Shown: positions 1-6,844, counted from the stretch's first letter. The stretch is DNA of 7,065 nucleotides from Ardenticatenales bacterium (GCA_030667645.1 DAOUVM010000128.1:1-7065); one strand, 5' to 3'. Made by a program: numbers and translations. Notes: generated by a model from the sequence alone, not told the origin.

Positions 1-3000
1 GCAAGCTCAAACTGGCTATCCTCGAGTATGGGCATTACGTCGGATATCACCCTGGAAGGATCTCCAAGAGCGAGATGAATGTCAGCCATTCCTAGCGCAA
101 TCTTGGAGTTTAGTCCTGGATGGAGATTCATGTTGTGTGTCAGAATCTCCATCGACTGTTGGTAATAGCCGAGACCTTCGGCGAGAGCGAATCTGGCGGC
201 CGATTTCTCAGCAGCCCGTACCAAGTAGTGGAGTGACTTTTCCCGCAGGCCGCTGCGGCCAAAGTGATGCGCCAGCAATTCCACATGCTCTTCCTCCAGC
301 TCAGGGTAGAGAGCCTCGATGGCCTCGCCTGCCCGCTGGTGGAGAACCTGTCTCTTGGATGCCAGGAGCGTGGCGTAGATCATCTCCCGCGTAAGCGTGT
401 GTTTGAACCGGTATGGAAGCGAGTCGTCCGGGTTTCCCGCCAACAACCAGCCGCGTTCGATGAGCTCGGCCAATCGGCCAGACAGGGCGGATCCGGGGAC
501 AATGTGGCTTAAAACGGTGCGATCAAAGGATTCTCCAAGCACCGCGGCCGCCTGCAGGAGGTGCAGGGTCTCGCTATCGAGGATGTCCAGCCGTCCCAGT
601 AACAGATCCCTGAGCGTAGCAGGGACATTGTGCTCCAGGGAGCGTTCGAGTTCGCCGAGTTGCCAACTACCGTTTGCTCTCCAAAGCCAGCTACGTTCAA
701 TTAAGAATCGGAGGGCTTCCTCAAGAGAAAGCGGATGACCGGATAGGGGCTCAAGCAGGTGCCAGAGGCTCGCCGGCAGGATGCTCGCGTCCAACAGGTC
801 CTGGATCAGGGCATAGCTTTCGTTGGATGTCAGGCTTGACAGGCCGATCCGCAGATAGTGGTCCTGGCATATCCGCTCGGCCTTGGCAACGAGGGCGCGA
901 TGCGGCCCGGGCGTCTCGGCCCGGGCGACGAGCAAGATGGAGACCGGCGCCTGAAGAGTGAGTGGCAGAAGATAGTCGAGCAAGTCGAGCGAACTCAGGT
1001 CTAACCAATGGATATCCTCCACCACGATGAGAAGTGGATGCCTGCTAGTCTGATCCAGCAAGAGCTCGCGTACACAGCCGAGGAATTCTTGTCGCAAATT
1101 GGCGGGCGAAAGGTTACGCAGTAGATAGTCGTCTGCGTCATCTGGAGGTTGCAGGGAGAGGAGACTTTTTACGCGTCGCCCTGCTGGTGTATCCGGGAGA
1201 TCGCTGCGCCCCAACATGTCAATCAATGGCCAGTAGCTAATGTTAGAGCGGAAGGGCTCGCATTTGCCCCACAGGCAAACCAGATCGGGGTCTGCGCGGG
1301 GCACCACGTCTTGAAGCAAACGTGTCTTGCCCATGCCCGCTTCAGCCTCCAGGTAGCAGACCTGACCGCGCGGCTCGGTGCGAATCCGATCAACCCAACC
1401 AGAGAGAGCGGCCAACTCTGCGTCACGCCCGATCAGGTGTAGGCTCGATCCGGGCAATGGCTGCAGAAGCTTGGTCTCTGACCTGGCGCGGCCGAGGCAG
1501 AAAGCAGGGCCGGAGAGTGAGAGGTCCTCGTGGGTTTCAAAAGGGTCTAGCTCGTAAGCGGTTTGCGCATAGTCAACAACCTCGCCGCTGAGCAGAATCC
1601 GATTGGCAGGGGCTAGCGTCGCGGCGGCTTCTGCTTGTCTTCCAATCTGCGATATGCTGGCGAAAATCGATGCTTCCCGGGGAACTTGAAGCGGCTGCTG
1701 CGAGCATCCGGCGACGACGCCGACGGACAGTGGTATCTGGAAGCCGTACTGCCGCTTGCTCGCCCGATTCAAACGTGCGCCGGCATCGACAGCGGTGCGG
1801 GCGCTCTTGATGGAGGTCAAGGCAAGCTTTGGGGCAATGTCTTCGCCTGGATCGCTCAACAAATAGGTCAAACCGGAAGCGCCCGTGGCGACAACTGCGC
1901 CGTAGGATCTGCCGACCTCCTTGAGCGCACACATCATCCGATTAAAGGCGGCGGCGATTTTCTCTTGTTGTTCCCAACCTTCTTCAGAGGGATCGGGTGA
2001 ACGCAGTCTCAGGTTGACGATCACTACCTGCTGGCGCCCCGCGTCGGTTCTGGCGATGCTTGGCGCGAGAGCTGACGTGATTCGGTTGTACAGAGCTTCG
2101 GCATGAGGGATGTCAGCCCGCGCGTCCAGCTTGCGGAAGAGGGTCAGTGCTGCGAGAACACTGCGTTCGAGTTCGGCATCAAGGGCAACACTCTCGTCCT
2201 GTTGATGCCAGGCCAACCTGATCTCAGCATCGTTGATCTTGCTGCGTGCTTCCTCGTGGGTGTTACCTGCCTGCCGGTAGAGTTCGTGGGCCTGTTGGCT
2301 TGCCTGCAGAGCATCAGACCACTCCTGCTTTGCTGCGTGGATCCCGGATTCGACCCGCAGGATCTCGGCGCGAACCTCTGGTGATCCACTGGCCCGGCCG
2401 AGTTCCGCGGCCTGATCGAGTAAGGCCTCCGCTTCTGGTATCTCATCAGCCGCGAGCCGCGCCTCGGCCAGGTACGCCAATGCCAGAGCAGAGTGGTCGT
2501 CGTTCTTGGCCAGCTTGGCGGATCGAAGGCACTGTTCAAAATTGGAACTGGCCCGAGACACATCGCCCAAGCGTAGCCACACCAACCCCCGATTGATGTA
2601 CAGTTCGCTGGCCACGGTTGGAGGGTGTCGCTGTTCGTGCAAGGCTGCGATCGCCTGGTTCTGATAATCCAGAGCCTCGTCAAAACGGCCAGATTCACAT
2701 AACAAGAGGCCCAGATTGTTTGAGCTCAGAACGGCGCCTTGATGGTCGCCGATCTCTTGCTGGACAAAGATCGCCTGCCGGAGGTATGACTCTGCCTGTG
2801 CCCATTCGCCCAATCTATGATAGAGGTGGGCCAAGTTGGTTTGAGCGCGGGCGGCGCCCCAGACATCGCCGATCTGTTCCCGAATGGCGAGAGCCTCTCT
2901 TGCGTTGGCAACGGCATCGCCGGGGCGGCCGGCCCAATAGTGAATTGGTGTGAGGAGATTGTGTGCGCTGGCAATAGCTCTCAAGTCCGACCCGTGCTGC

Positions 3001-5459
3001 GCCAGATCAAGCGCCTTTTCTGCCCTCACCCTCGCATCAGATAGCTTGCCCTGACGGCACATCACCCAGCCGATTTCCCGTTCCGTGTCTGAAAGCGTGA
3101 AGGAGCTGCATTGCTCTGGAGTTTCCTGCAGAACCTGTGATGCAGTTTCAAATGCAGTAATGGCCTTGCGGTCGGTGCCCTGCATGGCATTTACGCAGCC
3201 GAGTTGGTACCAGATGTCCCCCGAGCGGTATCCTGGGGTTGGTGGCGCCAAGGATCGGATCTGTGCTCGCTCGAGCTGTTCGTGGGCCGCATCCAGTTGA
3301 TTGGTTCTTGCGAGCAGTTCCGCCAGGCCGAGGGCGACGTCCACCGCCTGGCTCTGACGGGTCGCATCCCGATCCAGCAATGCCTGGATGCGCTGATAGT
3401 AGTCGGTTGCTTCTTGATTGGCGTAGCGATCCGCCGCCTGGGTCGCGGCGCGCATCAGGTGTGCAATGGCTTGGAGTGACTTGGCTCGCTCGAGGTGATG
3501 GCCGATGAAAGCGGCCGAGTCGAGCGCAAGGGCCTCAGCCATTTGCTGTATCGCCTGGGCGGCTCTGAGATGGAGGTCTCTGCGCTCTGTTTGAAGGATC
3601 GTCTGGTAGATCGCCTCCTGCATCAAGGCGTGCCGGAAAAAGTAGACAGGTACGCTCGCTCTGGATGACCGGCGAACAAAATCGGCCTGCTCTAGCCTAT
3701 CAAGTGCGCGGCGAACCTCTGGCTCCCGAGTCTCGGTCATGGCAGCCAGCACCGGCAGGGAAAAGCTTCGCCCCAACACGGAAGCGGCGTCCAGAACCTG
3801 CCTGAGTGTTGGTGCAAGGTGGTCATAGCGGCCGAGAATGAGACCGTTGACGGTATCAGGCACTTTCTGGACAGCTTCAGCCCACTGCTCTGCGATCTGC
3901 CAGCCATCGGATGTTTTACGGATCACATCTTGATCGAGGAGCATACGGACCAGTTCCTCGATCAGCAATGGGTTGCCGTCACTGCGTGTCACAATGTTCC
4001 GCCTAAGGCCCAATGGCAACGCCACATCGCGCAGCAAAAGAGTAACCAGATGATCGCTCGCCTCGGGGGACAGCGGTTGCAGGCGGATGTCCTGGAAGCT
4101 GTCAGGATGCGCCGGGGAAGGATCGACAAAGACTCCCGGCAGGCTGCCACGAGCTGCCGTACGGGCTATAGCTATCAACGCGAAGGGGGCTTCGTGGGCC
4201 AGTTCGGCGACATGCGCGAGTACGTCCAAAGACGAGGGGTCTGCCCACTGCAAGTCGTCGAGTACCAGTAATAACGCCTGGCGGCGCGCCATCCTGGCAA
4301 AGAGCCGCCTGACTGCGGCATAGATTCGTCTCTGCTGTTGCTGCGGATCGCCCATTGCCTTCTCGGGCGTTGGAGCCCCCACGAGTTCACGCAGGACCGG
4401 GCCGATCTCGCTCGCCAAGGCGCCGGAGAGTGATAGCAGATCGTCGATGCGGCGTTCCCGAACGGCAATGGCATCATTCGGCCGAATCCCGGCCAGATTC
4501 TCGATCACGTCAGCAAGGAGGGCGTAACTGGGCGCTTCGTTTGGTGAACACTCGCCCCGCACAATGACAAAGCTGCCTGACAGAGGCGCCAAGACTTCAT
4601 CCACCAGCCGTGTCTTACCCCAGCCGGCCTCACCGGTCACCAGTGCGATCGTGCCGTTCCGCTCAACCCGCAGGCGCTGCAATCCAGCGATCAGGGCCTC
4701 GAATTCGGTGCTGCGTCCCACGAGCGTGGTTCTGCGTCCGGATAATCCACGACTGGGCTGCGGGTCTGGCCGTAGATCCACCAACTCGTACCCAATAGCA
4801 GGCCTATCTATGCCTTTAAGCGTGAGCTTGACTGGTTCGAGGAAGCCGAATTGCGCATGCGTGCGGCGGTATATCGCCTCGCTTACCAGAATGGTGCTGG
4901 GGCGAGCTGCCTCTTGAAGCCGACTGGCGAGGTTGACGGCATAGCCGAATACGCTCGAGTCGAGCAGGGATCCGGTGTCAATTGGACCGCTGATGACCGG
5001 CCCGATATTGACGCCTATCCTCAACTGCACATCCCAGCCTAGATTCTGACTGGCGTCCCTGCGCAACTCTTGCATCGCCTGCTGCATCTCCAGCGCAGCC
5101 TGGAGTGCACGAGCCGGGTCGTTCTCATGAGCCTCTGGCACGCCAAAGGTAGCCAGGATGCCATCGCCGACGTAGCGGTCAATGCGTCCGCCGTGACGGT
5201 GGATAGACTGGGCCAATCTCTCCAACGAATTGCGAGTTGTGAGGTATATCTCCTCTGGGTCAACCATTGACGAGGTGCGTGTATAGTTGCTCAGATCGGC
5301 AAACAGAATGGTGACCAGGCGGCGAGAACTCCGCTCGTCAGGGGCGCGCTGAACGGCGGGGGCAACAGACGGCGCTGCTTGCAGCGATGCTCCGCACAAG
5401 CCGCAGAAGCGAAATGGATCCGGAGCTTCTGCGCCGCATGCTGGACAGGTATTGGCCAT
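1..5459 (-). CDS. Giant duplicated cyclase-ATPase-TPR signalling protein, 3' end outside window
   Basis: A single open frame of at least 1,819 codons with no in-frame stop down to the left edge. Order by residue, counting from the ATG at 5459: zinc ribbon 5-22 (CPAC and CGLC); class III cyclase 47-228; ATPase with Walker A GEAGWGKT 276-283 and Walker B ending LDDLQWAD 400-407; helical/TPR region about 640-1130; degenerate cyclase 1141-1305; second ATPase with AEAGMGKT 1372-1379 and VVEDIHWLD 1479-1487; second TPR region from about 1705. It is probably a cytosolic signalling protein, since no signal peptide or membrane segment is seen. The family combines NTP cyclisation with a regulatory STAND-like ATPase and TPR protein contacts, as in soluble adenylyl cyclases. 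The start is uncertain: an in-frame ATG at 5474 adds five residues (MIRSL), and neither ATG has a clear Shine-Dalgarno site. An in-frame TGA at 5480-5478 limits any extension. Its substrate and partners cannot be read from sequence. Confidence 0.9.
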   Translation of the reverse strand, partial: MANTCPACGAEAPDPFRFCGLCGASLQAAPSVAPAVQRAPDERSSRRLVTILFADLSNYTRTSSMVDPEEIYLTTRNSLERLAQSIHRHGGRIDRYVGDGILATFGVPEAHENDPARALQAALEMQQAMQELRRDASQNLGWDVQLRIGVNIGPVISGPIDTGSLLDSSVFGYAVNLASRLQEAARPSTILVSEAIYRRTHAQFGFLEPVKLTLKGIDRPAIGYELVDLRPDPQPSRGLSGRRTTLVGRSTEFEALIAGLQRLRVERNGTIALVTGEAGWGKTRLVDEVLAPLSGSFVIVRGECSPNEAPSYALLADVIENLAGIRPNDAIAVRERRIDDLLSLSGALASEIGPVLRELVGAPTPEKAMGDPQQQQRRIYAAVRRLFARMARRQALLLVLDDLQWADPSSLDVLAHVAELAHEAPFALIAIARTAARGSLPGVFVDPSPAHPDSFQDIRLQPLSPEASDHLVTLLLRDVALPLGLRRNIVTRSDGNPLLIEELVRMLLDQDVIRKTSDGWQIAEQWAEAVQKVPDTVNGLILGRYDHLAPTLRQVLDAASVLGRSFSLPVLAAMTETREPEVRRALDRLEQADFVRRSSRASVPVYFFRHALMQEAIYQTILQTERRDLHLRAAQAIQQMAEALALDSAAFIGHHLERAKSLQAIAHLMRAATQAADRYANQEATDYYQRIQALLDRDATRQSQAVDVALGLAELLARTNQLDAAHEQLERAQIRSLAPPTPGYRSGDIWYQLGCVNAMQGTDRKAITAFETASQVLQETPEQCSSFTLSDTEREIGWVMCRQGKLSDARVRAEKALDLAQHGSDLRAIASAHNLLTPIHYWAGRPGDAVANAREALAIREQIGDVWGAARAQTNLAHLYHRLGEWAQAESYLRQAIFVQQEIGDHQGAVLSSNNLGLLLCESGRFDEALDYQNQAIAALHEQRHPPTVASELYINRGLVWLRLGDVSRASSNFEQCLRSAKLAKNDDHSALALAYLAEARLAADEIPEAEALLDQAAELGRASGSPEVRAEILRVESGIHAAKQEWSDALQASQQAHELYRQAGNTHEEARSKINDAEIRLAWHQQDESVALDAELERSVLAALTLFRKLDARADIPHAEALYNRITSALAPSIARTDAGRQQVVIVNLRLRSPDPSEEGWEQQEKIAAAFNRMMCALKEVGRSYGAVVATGASGLTYLLSDPGEDIAPKLALTSIKSARTAVDAGARLNRASKRQYGFQIPLSVGVVAGCSQQPLQVPREASIFASISQIGRQAEAAATLAPANRILLSGEVVDYAQTAYELDPFETHEDLSLSGPAFCLGRARSETKLLQPLPGSSLHLIGRDAELAALSGWVDRIRTEPRGQVCYLEAEAGMGKTRLLQDVVPRADPDLVCLWGKCEPFRSNISYWPLIDMLGRSDLPDTPAGRRVKSLLSLQPPDDADDYLLRNLSPANLRQEFLGCVRELLLDQTSRHPLLIVVEDIHWLDLSSLDLLDYLLPLTLQAPVSILLVARAETPGPHRALVAKAERICQDHYLRIGLSSLTSNESYALIQDLLDASILPASLWHLLEPLSGHPLSLEEALRFLIERSWLWRANGSWQLGELERSLEHNVPATLRDLLLGRLDILDSETLHLLQAAAVLGESFDRTVLSHIVPGSALSGRLAELIERGWLLAGNPDDSLPYRFKHTLTREMIYATLLASKRQVLHQRAGEAIEALYPELEEEHVELLAHHFGRSGLREKSLHYLVRAAEKSAARFALAEGLGYYQQSMEILTHNMNLHPGLNSKIALGMADIHLALGDPSRVISDVMPILEDSQFEL
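3..347 (-). repeat. Second TPR region, cut by the window edge
   Basis: Residues about 1705-1819. HVELLAHHFGRSGLREKSLH (1725-1744), followed by a YYQQSMEIL segment, is the usual first helical repeat after such ATPases. It parallels the region of module 1 with HHLERAKSLQAIAHLMRAA. At least one further TPR begins (ALGMADIHLALGDPSRVI) before the left edge. The C-terminus is not visible. Confidence 0.75.
360..1442 (-). other. AAA_16/STAND-type ATPase module 2
   Basis: Residues about 1340-1700. It opens with HLIGRDAELAAL, parallel to LVGRSTEFEAL in module 1. Walker A is AEAGMGKTR (1372-1380), with Ala in place of the first Gly of the P-loop but the GKT core kept. Walker B is LLIVVEDIHWLD (1476-1487). 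SGHPLSLEEALRFL (1573-1586) takes the place of the GNPLLIEE motif. The tail YRFKHTLTREMIYATLL (1683-1699) matches the end of module 1. ATP binding looks likely and hydrolysis is possible. Confidence 0.85.
1545..2039 (-). other. Degenerate (pseudo-)cyclase domain 2
   Basis: Residues about 1141-1305, placed just before the second ATPase exactly as cyclase 1 is before the first. It opens with RQQVVIVNLRLR, where the metal Asp is missing. Around 1187-1200 (GAVVATGASGLTYL) the second metal Asp of the GDG turn is replaced by Ser. Near 1269-1279 (ISQIGRQAEAA) the Arg of the transition-state pair is kept as Arg1274, but the Asn is Ser1270 in my alignment. RILLSGEVV (1287-1295) matches the ILVSEAIY strand of domain 1. 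The catalytic residues are gone, so a structural or regulatory role is inferred. Homology is by position and pattern only. Confidence 0.65.
2070..3542 (-). repeat. TPR array between the two modules
   Basis: Residues about 640-1130 are predicted all-helical with recurrent 34-40 residue TPR units. Clear examples are at roughly 828-862, 868-904 (NLAHLYHRLGEWAQAESYL) and 908-942 (NNLGLLLCESGRFDEAL). IGD-type links separate the units, as in TPR_12-like arrays. TPRs bind protein partners or regulate the adjacent ATPase. The array runs without a stop or restart into the second cyclase-like domain. Confidence 0.8.
3600..4727 (-). other. AAA_16/STAND-type ATPase module 1
   Basis: Residues about 245-620. 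The module opens with LVGRSTEFEAL, the usual entry to this ATPase type. It continues with Walker A GEAGWGKTR (276-284), a hydrophobic Walker B strand ending LDDLQWADPSS (400-410) and the GNPLLIEELVRML motif (495-507). The following helical segment ends in FFRHALMQEAIYQTIL (607-622), the conserved tail of these cyclase-linked ATPases. All nucleotide-binding motifs look intact. Confidence 0.88.
4776..5321 (-). other. Class III nucleotide cyclase domain 1, catalytic residues mostly intact
   Basis: Residues about 47-228. The first metal Asp is Asp55 in TILFADLSNYT and the second is Asp99 in RYVGDGILATFG. The transition-state pair is Asn176 and Arg180 in AVNLASRLQEAA. The base-contact positions differ from the classic Lys/Asp pair: the position four before Asp99 is Arg95, and the position seven before Asn176 is Ser169. 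A Ser or Thr there is typical of class IIIb cyclases, while Arg for Lys is less usual. All residues needed for a homodimeric active site are in this one domain, so activity is plausible. ATP versus GTP use cannot be decided. Confidence 0.88.
5394..5447 (-). other. N-terminal zinc ribbon of the giant protein
   Basis: Residues 5-22 hold two CxxC pairs, CPAC (Cys5, Cys8) and CGLC (Cys19, Cys22), ten residues apart. This is the usual short zinc-ribbon signature found at the extreme N-terminus of many bacterial cyclase/ATPase proteins. It supports placing the start at 5459 or 5474 rather than downstream. Metal binding is inferred. Confidence 0.8.
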
Positions 5460-5632
5460 CAAGGAGCGAATCATCAATCAGTTGACAATAGAGCGAGTAT
5501 CCGACAATCTGGTGGCTGGCGAAGGAGAGCTCAAGCTCCTCACTGCATGCTAGTGGGAACATTTCCAGCAAGGTTCGCGCCCCTCTTCCTGATGGGTCCC
5601 TTCTCCCAATCGGTGACTGGAACTCTGCGCCC

Positions 5633-5660
5633 AGTATATGGGCGCCGGTGGGTTTGTCAA
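5633..5660 (-). promoter_or_regulatory. Sigma70-type promoter for the giant gene
   Basis: On the minus strand, TTGACA (5660-5655, perfect -35) is followed after 16 nt by TATACT (5638-5633, five of six -10 matches). Transcription would start near 5626, leaving a leader of about 150-165 nt before the giant gene. The leader includes a small hairpin (AGGAG/CTCCT arms, 5523-5540) that could affect translation. Confidence 0.65.
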
Positions 5661-5750
5661 GTTTGCTCTGGAGGGTGTTGAATCTGGGGCTGCGGCGACG
5701 GGAGAGGATACGGCGCCTCGCTTGCCTGTTTGCATCCTCGTCTCAGATGG

Positions 5751-5779
5751 TTGACAGTCCTGGCGGGTTGGAATACAAT
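5751..5779 (+). promoter_or_regulatory. Sigma70-type promoter for the IclR-family gene
   Basis: TTGACA (5751-5756, perfect -35) and TACAAT (5774-5779, five of six -10 matches) are separated by exactly 17 nt. Transcription should start near 5786, giving a leader of about 65 nt before the TTG start at 5851. This is the strongest promoter-like match I found in the window. Confidence 0.8.
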
Positions 5780-5789
5780 GTCCACCAGG

Positions 5790-5816
5790 TGCAACATTGT
5801 TGCGCATTCTGCAACA
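5790..5816. promoter_or_regulatory. Putative operator with three GCAAC half-sites
   Basis: GCAAC (5791-5795), GTTGC (5799-5803) and GCAAC (5812-5815 within TGCAACA 5810-5816) alternate in orientation. They form a 13-bp palindrome with a 3-bp centre and an overlapping 19-bp palindrome TGTTGC-N7-GCAACA (5798-5816). TGCAACA also recurs as a direct repeat 20 bp apart. The site sits just downstream of the predicted start point, where a bound protein would block transcription. IclR-family proteins bind short palindromes and often regulate themselves; assignment to this regulator is inferred. Confidence 0.5.
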
Positions 5817-5836
5817 GTGAGGCTGCGGATCTGACC

Positions 5837-5843
5837 GGAGGGG
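5837..5843 (+). promoter_or_regulatory. Ribosome binding site deciding the TTG start
   Basis: GGAGGGG ends 7 nt before the TTG at 5851. No ATG or GTG lies at a better distance, and the in-frame GTG at 5863 would be too far and would trim the conserved N-terminus. Confidence 0.8.
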
Positions 5844-5850
5844 TAGTGCG

Positions 5851-6636
5851 TTGACTGCTACCGTGCAATCAGTAGAAAGGGCTATCAGGATTCTGAAATC
5901 GTTCAGCCTGGAAAAGCCTGAGCGGAGAGTCAACGAGCTAGGTCGGGAATTGGGACTGCACAAGAGTACTGTTTCTCGCCTGATGGCCACGATGGAGCGT
6001 CAAGGGCTGCTTTTCCGGGAGATTGAAACTGACCGCTACCGGTTGGGTATTGACCTGATTGGGCTGGCCGCCCAGGTAGTCGGCCACCTGGATGTCCGCC
6101 AAGTCGCCGGACCGCTCCTGAGGGAGTTGGCCGAGAATTGCCAGGAAACCGTAAACTTGGTGGCGTTGGATTCGGGTGACGTGGTCAACTTGGAGCAATA
6201 TGTGCCCGCCGGCCGGCTGGTACGAAGCCATGGTGGGGTAGGGCGGCGATTCCCCCCACACTGCACGGCCGCCGGCAAGGTGCTGCTGGCCTACCTTGCG
6301 CAAGATCGAGTCGAGCAGATATTGCCAGCCACACTCGAGCGTTTTACTGACCAAACCATCACAAACCTCGATGAATTCCACCGGGTATTGGCTCAGACTC
6401 GCCAACAGGGTTACGCTGTGGCCCAAGAAGAGTTGGAGGTGGGACTGAACGTGGTTGCTGTTCCCGTTTTCGATCACACTGGCCAGGTTCAGTCGGCCGC
6501 CAGCCTGGCGGGACCAGCCTGCCGAATGACGCCGGAGCATTTTCCTGAAGCGGTCGCCCGGTTGATAGGGACGGCGGCCGAGATCTCCCGAAGATTGGGA
6601 TATCGAGCGGCATCGAAATGCCGATACAAGTGTTGA
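5851..6636 (+). CDS. IclR-family transcriptional regulator
   Basis: A complete 261-residue protein of normal length for the family. Residues 4-58 form the winged helix-turn-helix: it opens with VQSVERAIRILKSF, and the recognition helix region is HKSTVSRLMATMERQG (37-52). Residues about 77-250 are the IclR effector domain, with the signature HCTAAGKVLLAYL (137-149) and the EELEVGLNVVAVPVFD strand-loop (193-208), where ligands usually bind. These proteins act as dimers or tetramers that respond to small carbon compounds. The TTG start is chosen from the strong ribosome site and the family N-terminus. The gene has its own promoter and a likely operator. Downstream on the same strand is a corrinoid methyltransferase subunit gene, so control of methyl-group or demethylation metabolism is a reasonable inference. 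The effector is unknown. The C-terminus (SKCRYKC) is short and basic with two Cys, which is not a family feature. Confidence 0.95.
   Translation: MTATVQSVERAIRILKSFSLEKPERRVNELGRELGLHKSTVSRLMATMERQGLLFREIETDRYRLGIDLIGLAAQVVGHLDVRQVAGPLLRELAENCQETVNLVALDSGDVVNLEQYVPAGRLVRSHGGVGRRFPPHCTAAGKVLLAYLAQDRVEQILPATLERFTDQTITNLDEFHRVLAQTRQQGYAVAQEELEVGLNVVAVPVFDHTGQVQSAASLAGPACRMTPEHFPEAVARLIGTAAEISRRLGYRAASKCRYKC
6608..6623 (+). other. Small stem-loop at the 3' end of the IclR-family gene
   Basis: CGGCAT (6608-6613) and ATGCCG (6618-6623) form a 6-bp stem with a CGAA loop, inside the last codons of the gene. TAT (6601-6603) and ATA (6624-6626) could extend it across a bulge. It comes directly before a larger stem-loop at the stop codon. 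Confidence 0.4.
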
Positions 6637-6685
6637 GCGGCCACAAGTACTTGTTCGGAAACAACTTGTGGTCTGGTGACCGCTC
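6635..6685 (+). other. Long compound stem-loop overlapping the regulator stop codon
   Basis: Three stacked stems: GAGCGG (6635-6640) with CCGCTC (6680-6685), CCACAAG (6641-6647) with CTTGTGG (6665-6671), and TTGTT (6651-6655) with AACAA (6660-6664). The loop is CGGA, with bulges TAC on the left and eight nt on the right. It begins in the TGA stop of the regulator gene. No run of T follows, so it is not a typical intrinsic terminator. It may protect the 3' end, help Rho-independent pausing, or act as a DNA site. Confidence 0.5.
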
Positions 6686-6844
6686 TACCCGTGAATCACC
6701 ATTGAAAACGGAAAATTGTTCCTTGAAAAGTGCGAGAATGCCGGGTTTGTATCGAAAAAATACTGGGCGAAACATTGGTGTGAGCGAGTGCCCAGCCGGT
6801 GGTAAGGGTTCGTTTGTTCATTCTATTCTTGTTGGTTGGATACC

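Larger units (their letters stand above)
5460..5850. other. Divergent intergenic region
   Basis: About 390 nt between the giant minus-strand gene and the plus-strand regulator. It holds two outward-facing promoters, with about 90 bp between their -35 boxes, the leader of the giant gene, and an inverted-repeat operator near the right-hand start site. I see no tRNA, convincing small gene or mobile-element end in it. Confidence 0.75.

Noticed and set aside
2144..2698. 184-codon minus-strand frame
   Set aside because: It is out of frame within the giant gene, whose own frame encodes clear TPR repeats here. A shadow in GC-rich DNA.
3819..4271. 150-codon plus-strand frame
   Set aside because: Antisense to the first ATPase, has no recognisable domain and no ribosome site that I can see.
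5482..5487. Plus-strand TTGACA inside the leader of the giant gene
   Set aside because: No good -10 box at 16-18 nt, and it points away from the start of any nearby gene.
5338..5571. 77-codon minus-strand frame beginning in the leader of the giant gene
   Set aside because: It overlaps the zinc-ribbon start in another frame and shows no known domain. An upstream regulatory frame is possible but unsupported.
5550..5990. 146-codon minus-strand frame across the divergent promoters
   Set aside because: It spans both promoters and the start of the regulator gene, with no domain. Treated as chance.
5938..6540. 200-codon minus-strand frame
   Set aside because: Antisense to the IclR-family gene, whose frame has full family motifs. 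No recognisable domain of its own.
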